A stretch of 64,000 nucleotides of DNA from Cylindrodendrum hubeiense (GCA_014621425.1 JAANBB010000025.1:62001-126000); one strand, 5' to 3'. Positions 33,179 through 44,795 are shown, counted from the first letter of the stretch. Notes: generated from the letters alone by a model not told the origin. Translations and numbers: made by a program.

Positions 33179-34545
33179 GTTGGGCGTAGATGTTAGATTT
33201 CCAGGGAATGATATCACGATGCAGGTTCAAGTTTAAAGCCGCCAGCCGATCTCGAGTCGTTGAGAGATGCTTGCCAACAAGAGCTGGAGAGATGAGAAGG
33301 TTGACAGCTGACGTGCAGGTTCCGGCGCCAAAGACAAAGTGGAGATTTGAGACCAAAGTGGGTCCTTTGATAACGATAGCCTCGACGATGCAGCTGGATA
33401 AGTCATCCTTCATCCTCACAATTGCACGAGAGCATTGTTTAAGAAGTCGAAACAATTTGAGGTGACTAGATGTGTGGTATAACCACTCTTGAAAAGTCTG
33501 AGTATTTTATTAAGAGACGCGCCGTCATGTGTTGTGGACTGGGAGACTGCGGCGTGTCTGTCGTCCGTCTCCTTTCGGCCTTTTCCCCAATACTATGACC
33601 ATTACTCTAGTGGCACAGACACTTGAACTACGGTTCGAGTCAAGCGAAAGTATCGCTTTGTTCTAGCTACTGGCAATAATTCTACCTTAGCACGATGTAT
33701 GCTTTTCTCAACTTTGAGGAATGCGGTTAGCATGTCAAACAAAGGAGCTTGAATCAGAAGGTTACGTTACGTAAGGAATAAAATTGACGCTCATCTATCA
33801 ATACATGGTCGGAGTCAACTCGAACCATTTAAAAACTGGTTGGAACGTCATGGTGGGTCAGGATGATCATGTCTTGGCTGTTGATCATGAAATTACAATT
33901 CTGGAAGGTGCAGCGATTTAGTAGGTCACACTACATTTTCTGTGGTACTTACACGAGCGATGCATTAAATTGTGGACACCAGGAATCCCTCATCCTTCCT
34001 GTTCACAGTGCTAATGATCTGAAACAGGTCCAAGTGCCACATGGTTGTAACAACCGAGTAGGCAGCAATCTTGGCAAGTTGATTGTCGCATGCCGAAGGC
34101 CGATTTTCTCGTCGGTCGCACGACTCTGAGCCATTGGCCAAGCCTCGATCAACGGGATCGCCTCCTTCCCATACCATTCTTGTATATACCAAGCATTGGA
34201 TAGATCCTTTGAGCAAGCCTCTGTTTGACATCAGGGTAATAGACGAAGAGCGCATACACGTTGACGCATTGGTATGCCTATCGCGTGGGTCCTCGAAAGT
34301 TCGAGTATCACGAAGCACAACGGAGGTCTCTTTACGCACAACTGGTAACATAGGCAATGACGTAGCGGTATCAGCTGAACAATTGAATCCTTATTAATCC
34401 ACATCTCGTGGTATATAAACCACAGCCACCGGATTATCGGTGTGTGTTCTACAACTCAACACAGAAACACACATCTTCACTTGTTCTCCCCTCTGCAAAT
34501 CAACACTACGTCTCAAATCACTTTTTCCATCGCCCCTCAGCTAAA
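33179..34545. other. intergenic, divergent promoter region
   Basis: About 1.4 kb between the leftward kinase-like gene and the rightward secreted protein gene. Contains only short shadow frames. The TATA element of the downstream gene is at 34412-34419. Confidence 0.6.
34408..34423 (+). promoter_or_regulatory. TATA box framed by an inverted repeat
   Basis: GTGGT-ATATAA-ACCAC: a perfect 5-bp inverted repeat encloses the TATA element (TATATAAA, 34412-34419), 127 bp upstream of the secreted protein's ATG. Confidence 0.5.
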
Positions 34546-35058
34546 ATGCATTCAACTATGTTTACGACTCTTGGCTCTGCTGCCCTCTTTGCTGGACTTG
34601 CGGCGGCTGATTTCGGCGTCTGGAGAATCCAAGAAAGCGTCGTCGGCTCGGGCGTTTTCGAATATCCTCTTCTGACAGGAGGGGACGTCCAGAGCGGTGC
34701 TGATGTTTACAACTACTGGGCAGACAGTTCGCATTGGTATGACCTTCCATGCGACGGCTGCGGCAACGGGGATTCTATCCATCAAAATGGCGGAATGCTT
34801 TACGTTGGAGAAACCTACAAGGATGAGGGATACCGCCTCAAATTCGAATCGATTCCTGATGGGGAGGGTAAAGATGCTTGCTCTCAGTTGTTGGGGATAA
34901 CATGCGACTATCGTATCCTAAGAAATGGCGAAGAAGAAGTGGGTGGATGCGAATATGGGGGTCATTCCTTGTCGTTCACGGAAAACACCATGGGAGTGCT
35001 TGCTCATATTGATGGCTTTCGCCACTTGTGGTGCAGCTCTCAGCAGGTCTCTTTCTGA
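34546..35058 (+). CDS. small secreted cysteine-containing protein
   Basis: A single exon gives 170 aa. The start at 34546 is chosen because it begins a clear signal peptide (MHSTMFTTLGSAALFAGLAAA, cleaved before DFGVWRI); the open frame runs further upstream but that part is UTR-like and includes the TATA element. The mature protein has six cysteines (a close CDGC pair and four others), which could form three disulfides. Trp, Tyr and Gly are common. No domain is recognised. Short length, secretion and even cysteine number fit fungal effector-like or surface proteins, which is inference only. Confidence 0.75.
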   Translation: MHSTMFTTLGSAALFAGLAAADFGVWRIQESVVGSGVFEYPLLTGGDVQSGADVYNYWADSSHWYDLPCDGCGNGDSIHQNGGMLYVGETYKDEGYRLKFESIPDGEGKDACSQLLGITCDYRILRNGEEEVGGCEYGGHSLSFTENTMGVLAHIDGFRHLWCSSQQVSF

Positions 35059-36196
35059 ACCCATCACCTTGGACTGAGAAAGAATATCGTCTGGAGACTG
35101 AGCGATGCATCGGAGATCCGGTCGCAATTTGTTGGCTGAATGAGGACTCGAGTAGACTTTATATGCCAATTTAGCCGGTATCAAATATTATTCTTGGCCC
35201 AAATGGTGCTCACATTCCACATTCTTATTTCACTTGAACTCAGGGCCGCTGTTTGCTCGAATTGACCACTGTACCATACCAGTAAAAGGGTGGAACCACC
35301 AAATACCGCGGCACCATATGAAGCAAAAGGTAAGGCAACCCCCTACGACTGATGTTTGCATTTAGGCAGTAGTTATGTCTTGCGACATTGCAGTAGTACG
35401 ATATACTATTGTCACTAAGCCATTATTCTGGTTAACATGATATCGTGGGCAACCGAGACCTCCTTTTGGATGTCCGCTTCGCAGTCAAGAACTCAACCCC
35501 AAGGGATCAACAGACCTGGACGCTGTCACCGCGACTTTAACTGGGGTATCATCTACTAACCAAATAAAAATGGTTCGGTTATGATTTGATCAAGTGGGAA
35601 ATCATTGCCACATCTACTTCGAAGGAAAACCAGCCATGACATCGACCAGAAAAGCAAAAACGCAACAAATGCGTGCTAGTGATGCCTGGAAAGAGATGCA
35701 TGGTTTTCTCCACCTCAGATTCAGCACATGATCATCACGTGAGAAAGAAAATCACTACTGGTCTTGGGGCCTTGTTGCAGAACAGGCCGACCATGGCCCT
35801 TTGACGAGCAAAACTACCTTGAGGGAGGGTTGGGAACAGAACACACGTCAAGTTATTATTTGCATGTGAGAACTCATTTACAGTGGGAAATGACAACTCT
35901 CAGACAAATCTGAGGGGATTCTGAGAGTGATAAAGGATTGAAAGTTATGAGGCTGAGGTTTCAAGCTGTGGTGTGCACAAACATCGCTCTGGGTGTTGGG
36001 ACTTGTTTGATTTACCGAGCGAGTACCAGTAGTTAGGTACCGACAGTGAATGATGGCCCCGGGCAACTTGTCAACAACTTTGTTTTCTTCCTCTTTGGCG
36101 ATGTTCACGACTGTTCACTTTCTTCCTTCACAGCCACTGTCAACGGAACCACTGCCAAAGTCCACGAGCGACATTCACCACCGACGACCAGGCAAG
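35059..36196. other. intergenic
   Basis: About 1.1 kb. It contains the E-box octamer TCACGTGA at 35735-35742. No gene can be supported. An in-frame upstream ATG of the next gene lies at 36050. Confidence 0.55.
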
Positions 36197-37198
36197 ATGC
36201 CAGACGATACCGCGAGTCAGCCCTTGGCCACTCCTCGATGCCAGGATACTCTGGCCGAAAGGCTTGTGGGTATCTTGCATCGAGCGATCCGTGAGCTCAA
36301 AGTCACAAGCGAGGAGGACTGGAAGCAACTCGAAGACGACACTGACCCGCTTTGCCCTGTTACATTGGTTTGTGTTTCCGATACAGGACCCCTCGAGCCC
36401 CGACATCTTCCCTGTGGTGACATCTTGTTTCACGCGGGAAACTTGTCCACATACGGCAGTTTCGAAGAAATCCAGGCGACGTTGACATGGATCAATCAAC
36501 AACCCCACGAGCACAAAGTGGTCATCGGAGGAAACCACGACCTGTTGCTGGATTCTTTCTTCGTGGACGAAAACCCGGGCCGAGGGCTGGACGAGCCCGG
36601 TCGACGCCGCGTCAATCTCAACTGGGGTAGCATCCACTACCTCGCACACGACTGCATTGACCTTGCGCTCCCAAAGAGAAACCGCTCCGTCCGAATCTTC
36701 GGAAGCCCATGGACACCCGAGTATGGCTACAGCGCCTTTCAGTACGCCAGCGGCAGCAAGTGGGGGGCTGAAGTCTGGAACACCTCGGTCTCGGATAAAA
36801 CGGACGTTATGCTGGTGCATGGACCTCCCATGGGGCATCTGGACGATGGAGGGAAGGGCTGTCGAGGATTGTTGGGGGAGCTTTGGAGAGTAAAGCCGAA
36901 GGTGCTCGTCTGTGGCCACATCCGTGCTGGGCGAGGAAGAGAGCTTCTCATCTACGATCGAGCCCAAGAGCTGTACGATGGTGTTGTGCTTGGAAAGAAT
37001 CACATCTGGATGTCTGCTGTCCGGTTGGCTTTCTTGTTTTTCTGGTTGGTGGCCAAGTCGCTCCTGGGGCGTGGGCCCAGCCCTGTGATCACTGGGCAAA
37101 CCAAGCGGACACGCATTGTCAACGCCTCTATCCTCGGTCCACGCAGTGATTTTGGCCCAAGAAATGGGCCCAGAAACGCGATGACGGTGATCATCTGA
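36197..37198 (+). CDS. calcineurin-like metallophosphoesterase, probable pseudoenzyme
   Basis: A single exon from ATG 36197 gives 333 aa; that start aligns with the start of the downstream duplicate. An upstream in-frame ATG at 36050 would add 49 residues. The fold is clear: VCVSDTG (61-64), HAGNL (79-83), GGNHDLLLD (111-119), VHGPP (207-211) and CGHIRAGRGRE. Compared with the usual motifs SDTH, HAGDL and GHIHAGRG, three metal ligands are replaced: His64 by Gly, Asp82 by Asn and the last His by Arg at 243. GNHD and VHGPP are intact. Loss of three ligands of the two-metal centre predicts little or no phosphatase activity. A hydrophobic segment (LAFLFFWLVAKSLL) lies near the C-terminus. Confidence 0.85.
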   Translation: MPDDTASQPLATPRCQDTLAERLVGILHRAIRELKVTSEEDWKQLEDDTDPLCPVTLVCVSDTGPLEPRHLPCGDILFHAGNLSTYGSFEEIQATLTWINQQPHEHKVVIGGNHDLLLDSFFVDENPGRGLDEPGRRRVNLNWGSIHYLAHDCIDLALPKRNRSVRIFGSPWTPEYGYSAFQYASGSKWGAEVWNTSVSDKTDVMLVHGPPMGHLDDGGKGCRGLLGELWRVKPKVLVCGHIRAGRGRELLIYDRAQELYDGVVLGKNHIWMSAVRLAFLFFWLVAKSLLGRGPSPVITGQTKRTRIVNASILGPRSDFGPRNGPRNAMTVII

Positions 37199-37679
37199 TC
37201 GGGAATGAATGGGGGAGATGGAGCATCCGTGGACGCGCTATTGGACGCGCTCTTGTACACCCTTCATTGAGTCGTGGCCATCGCAATGTATTCCAGGTCA
37301 CAGCCATTGTCTAGGCGCAGCACGATGGAGGAAATGATCTGGACAAAGCCCGCTACGAGTAGCTGAATTAGATCTGTACTAAAGACGTTAAGTTCTTGTG
37401 ACTGCACAGTTCTGCCTCATGTGCTTGGAATCATCGTAGATGTTCACCCCACAGTCATGGGCGAGACAACGAGCGCTGGGAGAAGCTGAATCCAGTGGTT
37501 TTACATTCTGACGTGGTGTTGGCGGCAACGCCCTCTTGCTGGAGCGATGGTGTAGATCAGGCCCGTTGCAGACGGCAGCACAGTGAATTAGGCACCAACA
37601 GACCAGGCTTGTACGCTGATTTCTCGTGGTTGGCGATGTTGGCCAGCGTGGATGGGTCAATCATCAACCTTTACACACC
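37199..37679. other. spacer between tandem metallophosphoesterase copies
   Basis: About 480 bp between the intact copy and the degenerate one. No separate feature was recognised. Confidence 0.5.
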
Positions 37680-38619
37680 ATGCCAACTGATACGACAGGC
37701 AGGCCATTTGTTGGATTCGTACCGCAGAAGAGCGTCGCCGAACGACTCACGACAAGGCTTTCTTACGCGACCCGTGAACTCGAGGATGCAGGGGCGGCTG
37801 TCGCAGCAAGTCGTCCAGTCGTCAGCAACCCGGCCTGCATTTCGGATACGCGCACAACACCAAGCCCGAGCCTCTACCCCAGGCGCATTCTCCTACTCAC
37901 CGGAGACCTCTCCCAAGACGATACTTTCGATGAGATCCAGCCCCAGCTCACCTGGCTCGCCGTACAGCCGCACCCTCGCAAGGTTGTTACCGCCGGCAAT
38001 CACGACCTGCTTCTGGATTCCGCCTTTCCAGCTGCCCACCCAGACCGAGAGCTACAAAGACAAGCACCCCAGCCTCCGCCTCCACCGCGCCGACTTGGAT
38101 TTGGGCTATGTACACTACCTGGACCACGGGTTAGTAGACCTGGCTGTTGGGGGAAAGGGTCGATCGGTTCGCGTGGTTGGACGCCGTTGGACTCCGCGGT
38201 TCGGAAACTGGGCGTTCCAGTTCAGCGATAGCTAGTGGGACGCCCTGGACTGAATGGGCATAGCGAAGCTCGCGATCGATCGATGGCGGTGGAGAGGGAT
38301 GCGAGAAGGTACTGGTCGATTTGTTGAGGACAAAGCCGACGGTGATGCTGTGTGGCCATGATCACTCCACAGGGAACAAGAACAGCTCTGCTTCGACCGA
38401 GGCCAGGCCTGGTACGAAAACGCTTTGTACGGGAAGAGACTGTCGCGTTTTTTTATCAGTCTCGCCCTATTCTTTCTCTGTCTGGCGGTAAAGACGCTGC
38501 TGGATCTTGCACAGAGCCGCGAGCCGCCGAGCGGCACACTTGTCGATGCTGCTGCAGTTGGTTGGTGGTCCTGGAAACTGCGACCGCAGCAATGCAAGTT
38601 CAGTTCGCTTCTAGGCTGA
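37680..38619 (+). pseudogene. degenerate tandem duplicate of the metallophosphoesterase
   Basis: Homology to the upstream gene is spread over shifting frames. From ATG 37680: a SVAERL start region, SDTR, LLTGDLS and a GNHDLLLDSAF segment. Near 38050 the match moves to the next frame (LGYVHYLDHGLVDLAV, WTPRFGNWAFQF) and hits a TAG at 38233. The part encoding VHGPP is missing. At 38282 a third frame matches the GGKGC...VLVCGH region, reading GGGEGC ... VMLCGHDHS. At about 38400 it returns to the earlier frame (FDRGQAWYENALYG, FFISLALFF). At least three frame changes plus a deletion rule out one functional protein. Unlike the upstream copy it keeps Asp in GDL and His in GHDH, while its first His is Arg. 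Confidence 0.8.
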
Positions 38620-39071
38620 GCACGCTGGGCAAAGCTGACAGCTGGATTGATTAGTTTAGACTTGAACATGGCCGTCGAATAACACCAGCTCATGCGCCTC
38701 CATTCCTTTGTTGACCTTCGCCAGGAGAGGTGTCGGGTCAGGCCCCGTCGTTTCGGGTCGCCTTGGCAGCTTTCGTAACAGCTTTCAACTCGCTACTGTT
38801 CATTCAAGCTTACGTCTTTCTTTGTCCACGTTGTTCCACCACCCATTGAGCAGAAACCAGCAATCAATATGCATCGCCCATCCATCATGAAGCGACCCGG
38901 AAAGCGAATGGGGAGGTCTCGGTCGCCCTTCCGAGGCGGTGGCTGTATTCTCCAACGACTACCCGCAGTCTAATTGTAAGAACATCCAGAAAATCGGCGA
39001 AAGAACACCACACCTGAATGTGATGAGATGTATTCCATACTTAACATAGCCCCTGCAGTCCAGATCCTAAT
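38620..39071. other. intergenic, convergent 3' ends
   Basis: Lies between the pseudogene and the stop of the leftward CorA-like gene. Only short frames without signals. Confidence 0.55.
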
Positions 39072-42000
39072 CTATTTCTCAGGATCCGTTTCCTTCGTTC
39101 CCCCTCCTAAGCCGAAAAACCTCCTTCTCTTCACTCCATCTTTTAAGCTAGACCCATCTGTGCTTTCTCCGGTACACCTTTGCTCATTACTACTCTCACC
39201 TCTATCCATATGATCCTTGTTGCGCTGCTCGCGTTCCTTCCTCTCACCTTCCTTTCTCTCACGGTCCTTATTGCGCTTCTCTATCTTCTCCCTGTCTTCC
39301 TTCAGTATTGAATCCTTTCTACTTTGGAGTGTTTGGTAGTCCAATCTCAACAATTTGAACACCCGCTCGAGGTACAAATATTCCCACACATATTTCGTGG
39401 GAAGCTTCACAAGCACTTCCAAAGCCAGACGGACCCAAGGAACGAAGGCGACTGATAGCGATATGTTGATGACCACCGCAGACAAGACAACTATAGAGAA
39501 AGGTAGATAAGCAGAGGAAGTGTTTAATCTGTTCGAGTAATAACTTACACATATACATAATTTGTTCTTTTAATGTCATCCATTCATTACCTGTAGAGAC
39601 GGCGTTGTTCATGCCGAAAAAGGCAGCAAAAAAACCGAGTGGTAACTATGCAGAATATTAGTCCATGTTATGAGATGCCAAGAAGGCGAGTTGATGTCTC
39701 ACAAAAAAGATCGTTACAACCGTAAAGGCCATAATCGTCCGACCTTGTCGGACGCTTTCATCTGCACGAGTCAGGGCGGCCTTGGCTTCAGCGATACCAG
39801 CTTTGGCTTCAACGATGCCGGCTTGTTGTTGTTTTAGTGTCAGAAGTTCTTGGAGCTATCCTCCAGATTAGCATAACCACTTTGAGGCAAGAAAATTAAT
39901 CTACCTGGACCGTTGTTTGAGCTACTGATTTCTTGAGCTCATTGATCTCAGTTGTGCGGTTTTTGATCTGTTCAATGAAGTCGGCTGCCTCTACAGTGTC
40001 CGCCCTTCGTGCGGTCTTCATCAAGGTTCGCTGACGTTTGGTCGGCTTGTTCGTATTGTTCGATGCACGCTCGAACTCAGCATGGTGGGTATCCATATAC
40101 TTCTTGAAGTCCTTTACCACCGTAGACTGCTGCTTGAATATACGTTCCACTACAACAGTATGTGTCAGTGAACATCAGTCTTGACGCATAATTATGGATA
40201 GTGGAAATTGAGATCAGCCATTGGGCGTGACTTGATAACAATGTGGTAGTGCTCGTTGGAGAATGTCTTCAGGTTACTTACTGATACTCAGCTCTTCAGC
40301 AATGTCCTGTGACTCTCGTAGCAAGACGCCTTCCGGATTGATGTTCAGGTAGCTCCTTGTTGAGTCTTCGCTGCTGTTAGCATCAACGTTCATAGGCTGC
40401 CATTTGACATTGTTCCAGAACAGCTCAAAGGCCATCGTTGTATTATCAGTCTAGTTGAATCAGTTCATAGTGTATCGCAAGCATGCTAATAAGGTCGCAC
40501 ATACCACTGTCCCGACAGCTTGGGCGAAGAGGTCCATCACCTCAGGTCTGTTATCTGTCGGCTGTGTTCGATCGAAGAACACTCTCGAGCACTGATCAAT
40601 AATCAGAAGCGCTTAAGAATAGTTAGAAATTGATGGTTTTATGCTGGAACGAGTGCACTTGCCAAGGTGGTAGACGGATCTAATCTCTTTCTTTTTGATT
40701 GTCTCACGGAGACTCTTGTGGACACCAGAGGAATCGGGCTTGTTTCTGCCCCAGCGTCGGGGGAAAGCTGTGATGATTGTATCTGTACGTGGTTAGCCTG
40801 TTGAAACTCCAATGCCTATCGGCAAGTCTTACGTTCGTCTAGGATCCACATCCATAGCTGATCAACCATAACCACTCGAGTAATCCCTTCAAGTTTCCAT
40901 TTCGTTTCAGGTTCCTCCTCATCTTGGCTCGACTCGTGGCTTTTACTCTTACATTGGTCACAATCTGGTTGCCGGCAAGACTGACTGCGGTTATTCCGAT
41001 TGCCTTTCTCTTCAGCATCGTCTGCTGCGGCTTCTGTTCTCATCCTGGTTTGCCTATATACTACCTGATCGGTATCCCTTTTTGTTGTATCTTCGAGGGT
41101 TAAGAAGTATGACTGGTCCAAGGTGCGTCGAATGTGCAAGGGGGGCTCTCCCCGTAGCTTTCCGCCCTGAATCTGCTGTGTACACCCATTCTCCCCCCAC
41201 AGACTGTGTCGGACTAATCTTTCATCCGCTTCATAGTCCATGGCATCCCAGACTTGGGCCAGATTAAGGAGGTATCGGCCGAGTTTTGTGGGTTTGAATT
41301 TTGGAACAGCGGGCTTTTTTCTAACACGCTCTACTACCTTGGGAAACGCGGGTCCTTGAGCAGGGTCGACTCTCTGTCTCCCAGTCGATTTTCCCTTTGT
41401 CGCATCGTCATTTCGGGTTACGTCCCAAACGACTTCGGCCATCTTGGATCGTCTTCGGTTAGTCTCCCAGTGCATATACGGGAGCTATTTGATCTGATTA
41501 GTCCAGGCAATACCAGATTACTTGGAGGAAGGATACCCACAAAGATGGCAAAGTTCGGCGGTGTTTTAGTGTCGTCGGTTGAGTCAGATGGCTGCGAGCA
41601 GCTGTCTTGTCTTTTTTGTGTCATCATTGCCGATTGTGTATCTGGTAGGCGAGTTAGCGGACATATGTTGGGTTGTTTGCTGGACGCTAACCGAGTGGGA
41701 TATGGGAACACCGAGGCCTCATGTGCCTGGCATGGACCAGTGTCTTTCCGAGCCCGCTGCCGTGTAGCTGACCCCGCCAGTGCTCTCTTGACAGGAGCTG
41801 GTTCGTCCTCTCCTTTTTGGTTACAGGCTTGCCATCGTTGTCATAGTCTTCCTTATAATATCTCTCCACCGCTTTCTATATTGATAGTTAGTCACATCCC
41901 CGCAGTGTCAAAAGTTGGACTCGCCTCTATCCAGTCCATGTGGTTTGCCGGAAAGTGAAAGTATCTGAGTTTATTTCCCTCGCCTCCGAATGGGTCGAGA

Positions 42001-42659
42001 TCTTTGTTGCCCAAGAACTCTTTCATCGTAATCTTTTGATCGGGGAAATCTCCCGTATAGAGCTTATGGTTGTGCTTTACCTTTGCTCCATGCCATACTT
42101 GGCACTGTTCGTTCTTACACTTCTCAAAGTGCATGACTCCGGCTTTGAACTCATCTAACGGCTCCTCGACCTGGCCCGGACCACATTCCCCTTGGTGTAA
42201 TTCTTTGTGCCAGTCATCATGTTTTGGCGTGATGAACAGATTGATTTGGTTCTTTCTTGTTTGACACAGCTTATCGTCCCCTGTTGCATTCTGATCGACT
42301 TTTAGATCCTCTCTCAGCTTTGAAACCCGTTCATCTCGCCATTCCACAAATGACTTCCGCACTTTCTCCAATAACTCCACCTTTTTGTTGTCTTTTTTAA
42401 ACCTCTGGAGAATTTCTTTTGCTCGCTCCACATCGGCCGACTTATGTTTTCCAGCTTTTTCGGATGGTCTGTGTTCGCCGGTTGTTTGTCTTTGTTCTTG
42501 TTCGAGACTCGATACTTCCGGGGGCTCAGCATGGCTGCTGGATCCCACGAAGCTGTTCACGCGGGTAAGGTCACCCTCTCTCGGAGCCAAGGCATTGTGA
42601 GGTGTAGTACCATTGAACTCATGGTGGCTAGTTTCAGGTGTTGCTATGATGCCGATCAT
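39072..42659 (-). CDS. CorA-like Mg2+ transporter-domain protein (fungal multi-exon type)
   Basis: Eleven exons read leftward: 42659-41925, 41875-41692, 41641-41541, 41484-40833, 40782-40663, 40611-40505, 40450-40282, 40149-39905, 39855-39703, 39645-39549 and 39490-39072; total 993 aa. Two introns are GC-AG (41876-41924 and 40612-40662) and one is long (132 nt). The soluble part shows family landmarks: WRGQLHGSGLG, HARHMRPRC, LPYMHWE, PLHIRRTLDQSYF, VVMVDQLWMWILDEHTIIT and SGVHKSLR. A helical region follows (LKQQQAGIVEA). The membrane part has TIMAFTVVTIFFLPLGFF, the pore motif GMNN, and a second membrane helix (VLSAVVINISLSVAFVPW). A highly charged coiled tail ends the protein. Fungal members are often near heterokaryon-incompatibility-type genes; ion transport is plausible but unproven. 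Confidence 0.9.
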
Positions 42660-44079
42660 TGCGAAGTGATCAGATCGCAAGGCAATTATCAAGAGAGAAG
42701 AGAGAAGCGAGAGAAAATGAAGGAGGTTGGATCTGGGGGGCAAGGAAGGTATGCGTCATTTTATCCATCTCTCTTCTAGGACGCTGTGGCTCAAGAAGCG
42801 ACGCCCGGGTTCTTGGATGCTGGTCAGACTGGATTCTGTTCGTCTGAAATGGTGTACCTTACAGTGCGCAAATCCAACCTCAGTTCACAATCCAGACCCC
42901 ACGGCAGCGGAATATGGCGGAACAATCAGAGACATGATCGAGGACGAACCCTCCATCGGTAGGTACCGATAGGGAGGTTGACTGTCCTCCACTGAGATTG
43001 CTCAAGCGAGGGCAGCCTGACGCGTGACATGATAACAAATGCAACCATCCAGATGCGGTGAACCCACTCGATCCGCTCAATCAATTCGGCCCCCAACCAA
43101 TATCCTGCAGTCAACCATCCTTTTTGATCTCAGCTCCGCGCCATTCCCCCGGTTCAACGGGTAGCCCGAGGACGCGTTGTTACCCCAGATGCAGATTGCT
43201 CAGGGATCACCGGCTTGTTATTCGCTGCCCATTTCGCAGCCACTAAGCCCTCTTTCAATGTAGCAGTCATCTCACGACCAGGCTGAACACAGTGTGACCT
43301 AATACGAGCATTATGGATGCACAGATGGCCCCCAAAGTTTGCACTTTGCCACATTTGACACTGCTAGCTTATTCACAGCCTGATTTTTACATCATCTGGC
43401 AGTTCTTGGCGTTATGAGGCTTAGAAGTTCGGTAACCGAGGGGAGAGGACTCTGTATCTGACGTTGTGAAGGTCAAAGCCATGCGCCAAAAAGCAATTGA
43501 AGAGCTGTTCAGCGTTGTTTCACCGAGTCAAGCAACTTGTGCGTCCAACGCGACAGGTCGTGGTAAAGTCATTCTAAAATTGGCATCACAGCAAGGCAAC
43601 AGTGCTATGTTGTTGACCAATAAATGAGTGAAAGCTTTAGCACATTTTAATCCATCATCCATTCATTATTGATTGACTGGAATTGCGTGCTGAGTGGTGG
43701 CTGCGTAGCTACAGGGTAAGTCGCCTGTCTCTAGCTTTCAGCGAAAGAGACCAGGATCCGGCATTCTGGTCCCCGACGGCCAGAAGGACCCTGGATTGGC
43801 CTGTATCCCTGCGTTTCTAATCGAGAGCTTGAATAAGCGCACCAACAATTGCCTGCGGCGCAATGAACCAAACGCCTTAGCTCGCAACCTGCCAATAATG
43901 GCGACAGTTCTGAGACTCCGCTCCTTAGTCACGTCTCTGGTTGGTGGGGCGTCTTGGCTAGGGAATGGACAATCTGCTCCCCCTCACTTGAGTCACTTCT
44001 CGCGGCATGAGATATTTCAGGGACTTCAATGCACAAGTTCAAGCCATCTAAATACTCATTTCCCTCACCCAACTGAAAG
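42660..44079. other. intergenic, divergent promoter region
   Basis: 1.4 kb between the leftward CorA-like gene and the rightward DJ-1/PfpI gene. Short open frames only, without domain signals. No repeat or RNA gene was recognised. Confidence 0.6.
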
Positions 44080-44795
44080 ATGTCTGCGCAACATAAGAGC
44101 CCCCCCACCAAGTATGGAATCGTCGTCTTCCCGGGTTTCCAGGCTCTCGACGCGTTCGGGCCGCTGGATATTCTGAACATGCTGTCCAGGTCGCCTGCTC
44201 TCGAGCTGTCCGTCATCGCAGAGACTCTAAGCCCAGTGTCTACAAAGCTTGGCTCTCCTGGCGGTTCAACTATAGGCCAGAGTGTCGTGCCTACCCACAC
44301 TTTCGAAAACTCGCCAGCGGATATCGAGGTTCTCATAGTTCCAGGAGGCAAAGGAACGCGCGATATCGAGGGAACGCAGACGATTGTCGACTACCTACGG
44401 AAGGCATACCCTGCATTGAAATATCTGTTTACCGTATGCACCGGTAGTTCCCTGGCAGCGAGAGCAGGGATATTGGATGGACATGAAGCTACATCCAACA
44501 AGGGGTCCTTCACTTGGGTGCGCATTCCAATCCATACGAATGCTCAATTCTCCACTAACGTGCATTGATCAAGGTTACCACTCAAGGTCCCAACGTGAAT
44601 TGGGTGCATGAGGCTCGCTGGGTGACGAGTGGTAATATCTGGACGTCGTCGGGTATCTCGGCTGGCATTGATATGATGTACGCCTTTGTCGCAGATCAAT
44701 GCGGTGAAGATGTGGCCGCGAGAATTGCAATCGACTCGGAATATGTAAGGAATACAGACCCCAAGAACGATCCTTTTGCGAAATACTCGGGGTAG
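44080..44795 (+). CDS. DJ-1/PfpI family protein (isonitrile hydratase-like)
   Basis: Exons 44080-44517 and 44574-44795 give 219 aa; the 56-nt GT-AG intron joins SFTW-VTTQGPNVNW. The fold is class I glutamine amidotransferase-like: YGIVVFPGFQALDAFGPLD at the start, EVLIVPGGKGTR in the middle, and the nucleophile elbow FTVCTGSSLAARAG with Cys120. The later HEATSNKG and NVNWVHEARWVTSGNIWTSSG segments match fungal proteins of the isonitrile-hydratase subgroup. Such enzymes hydrate isocyanides or act on small aldehydes; the substrate is not predictable here. It is followed on the same strand by a Zn2Cys6 regulator and an MFS transporter, a layout seen in small metabolic clusters. Confidence 0.88.
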
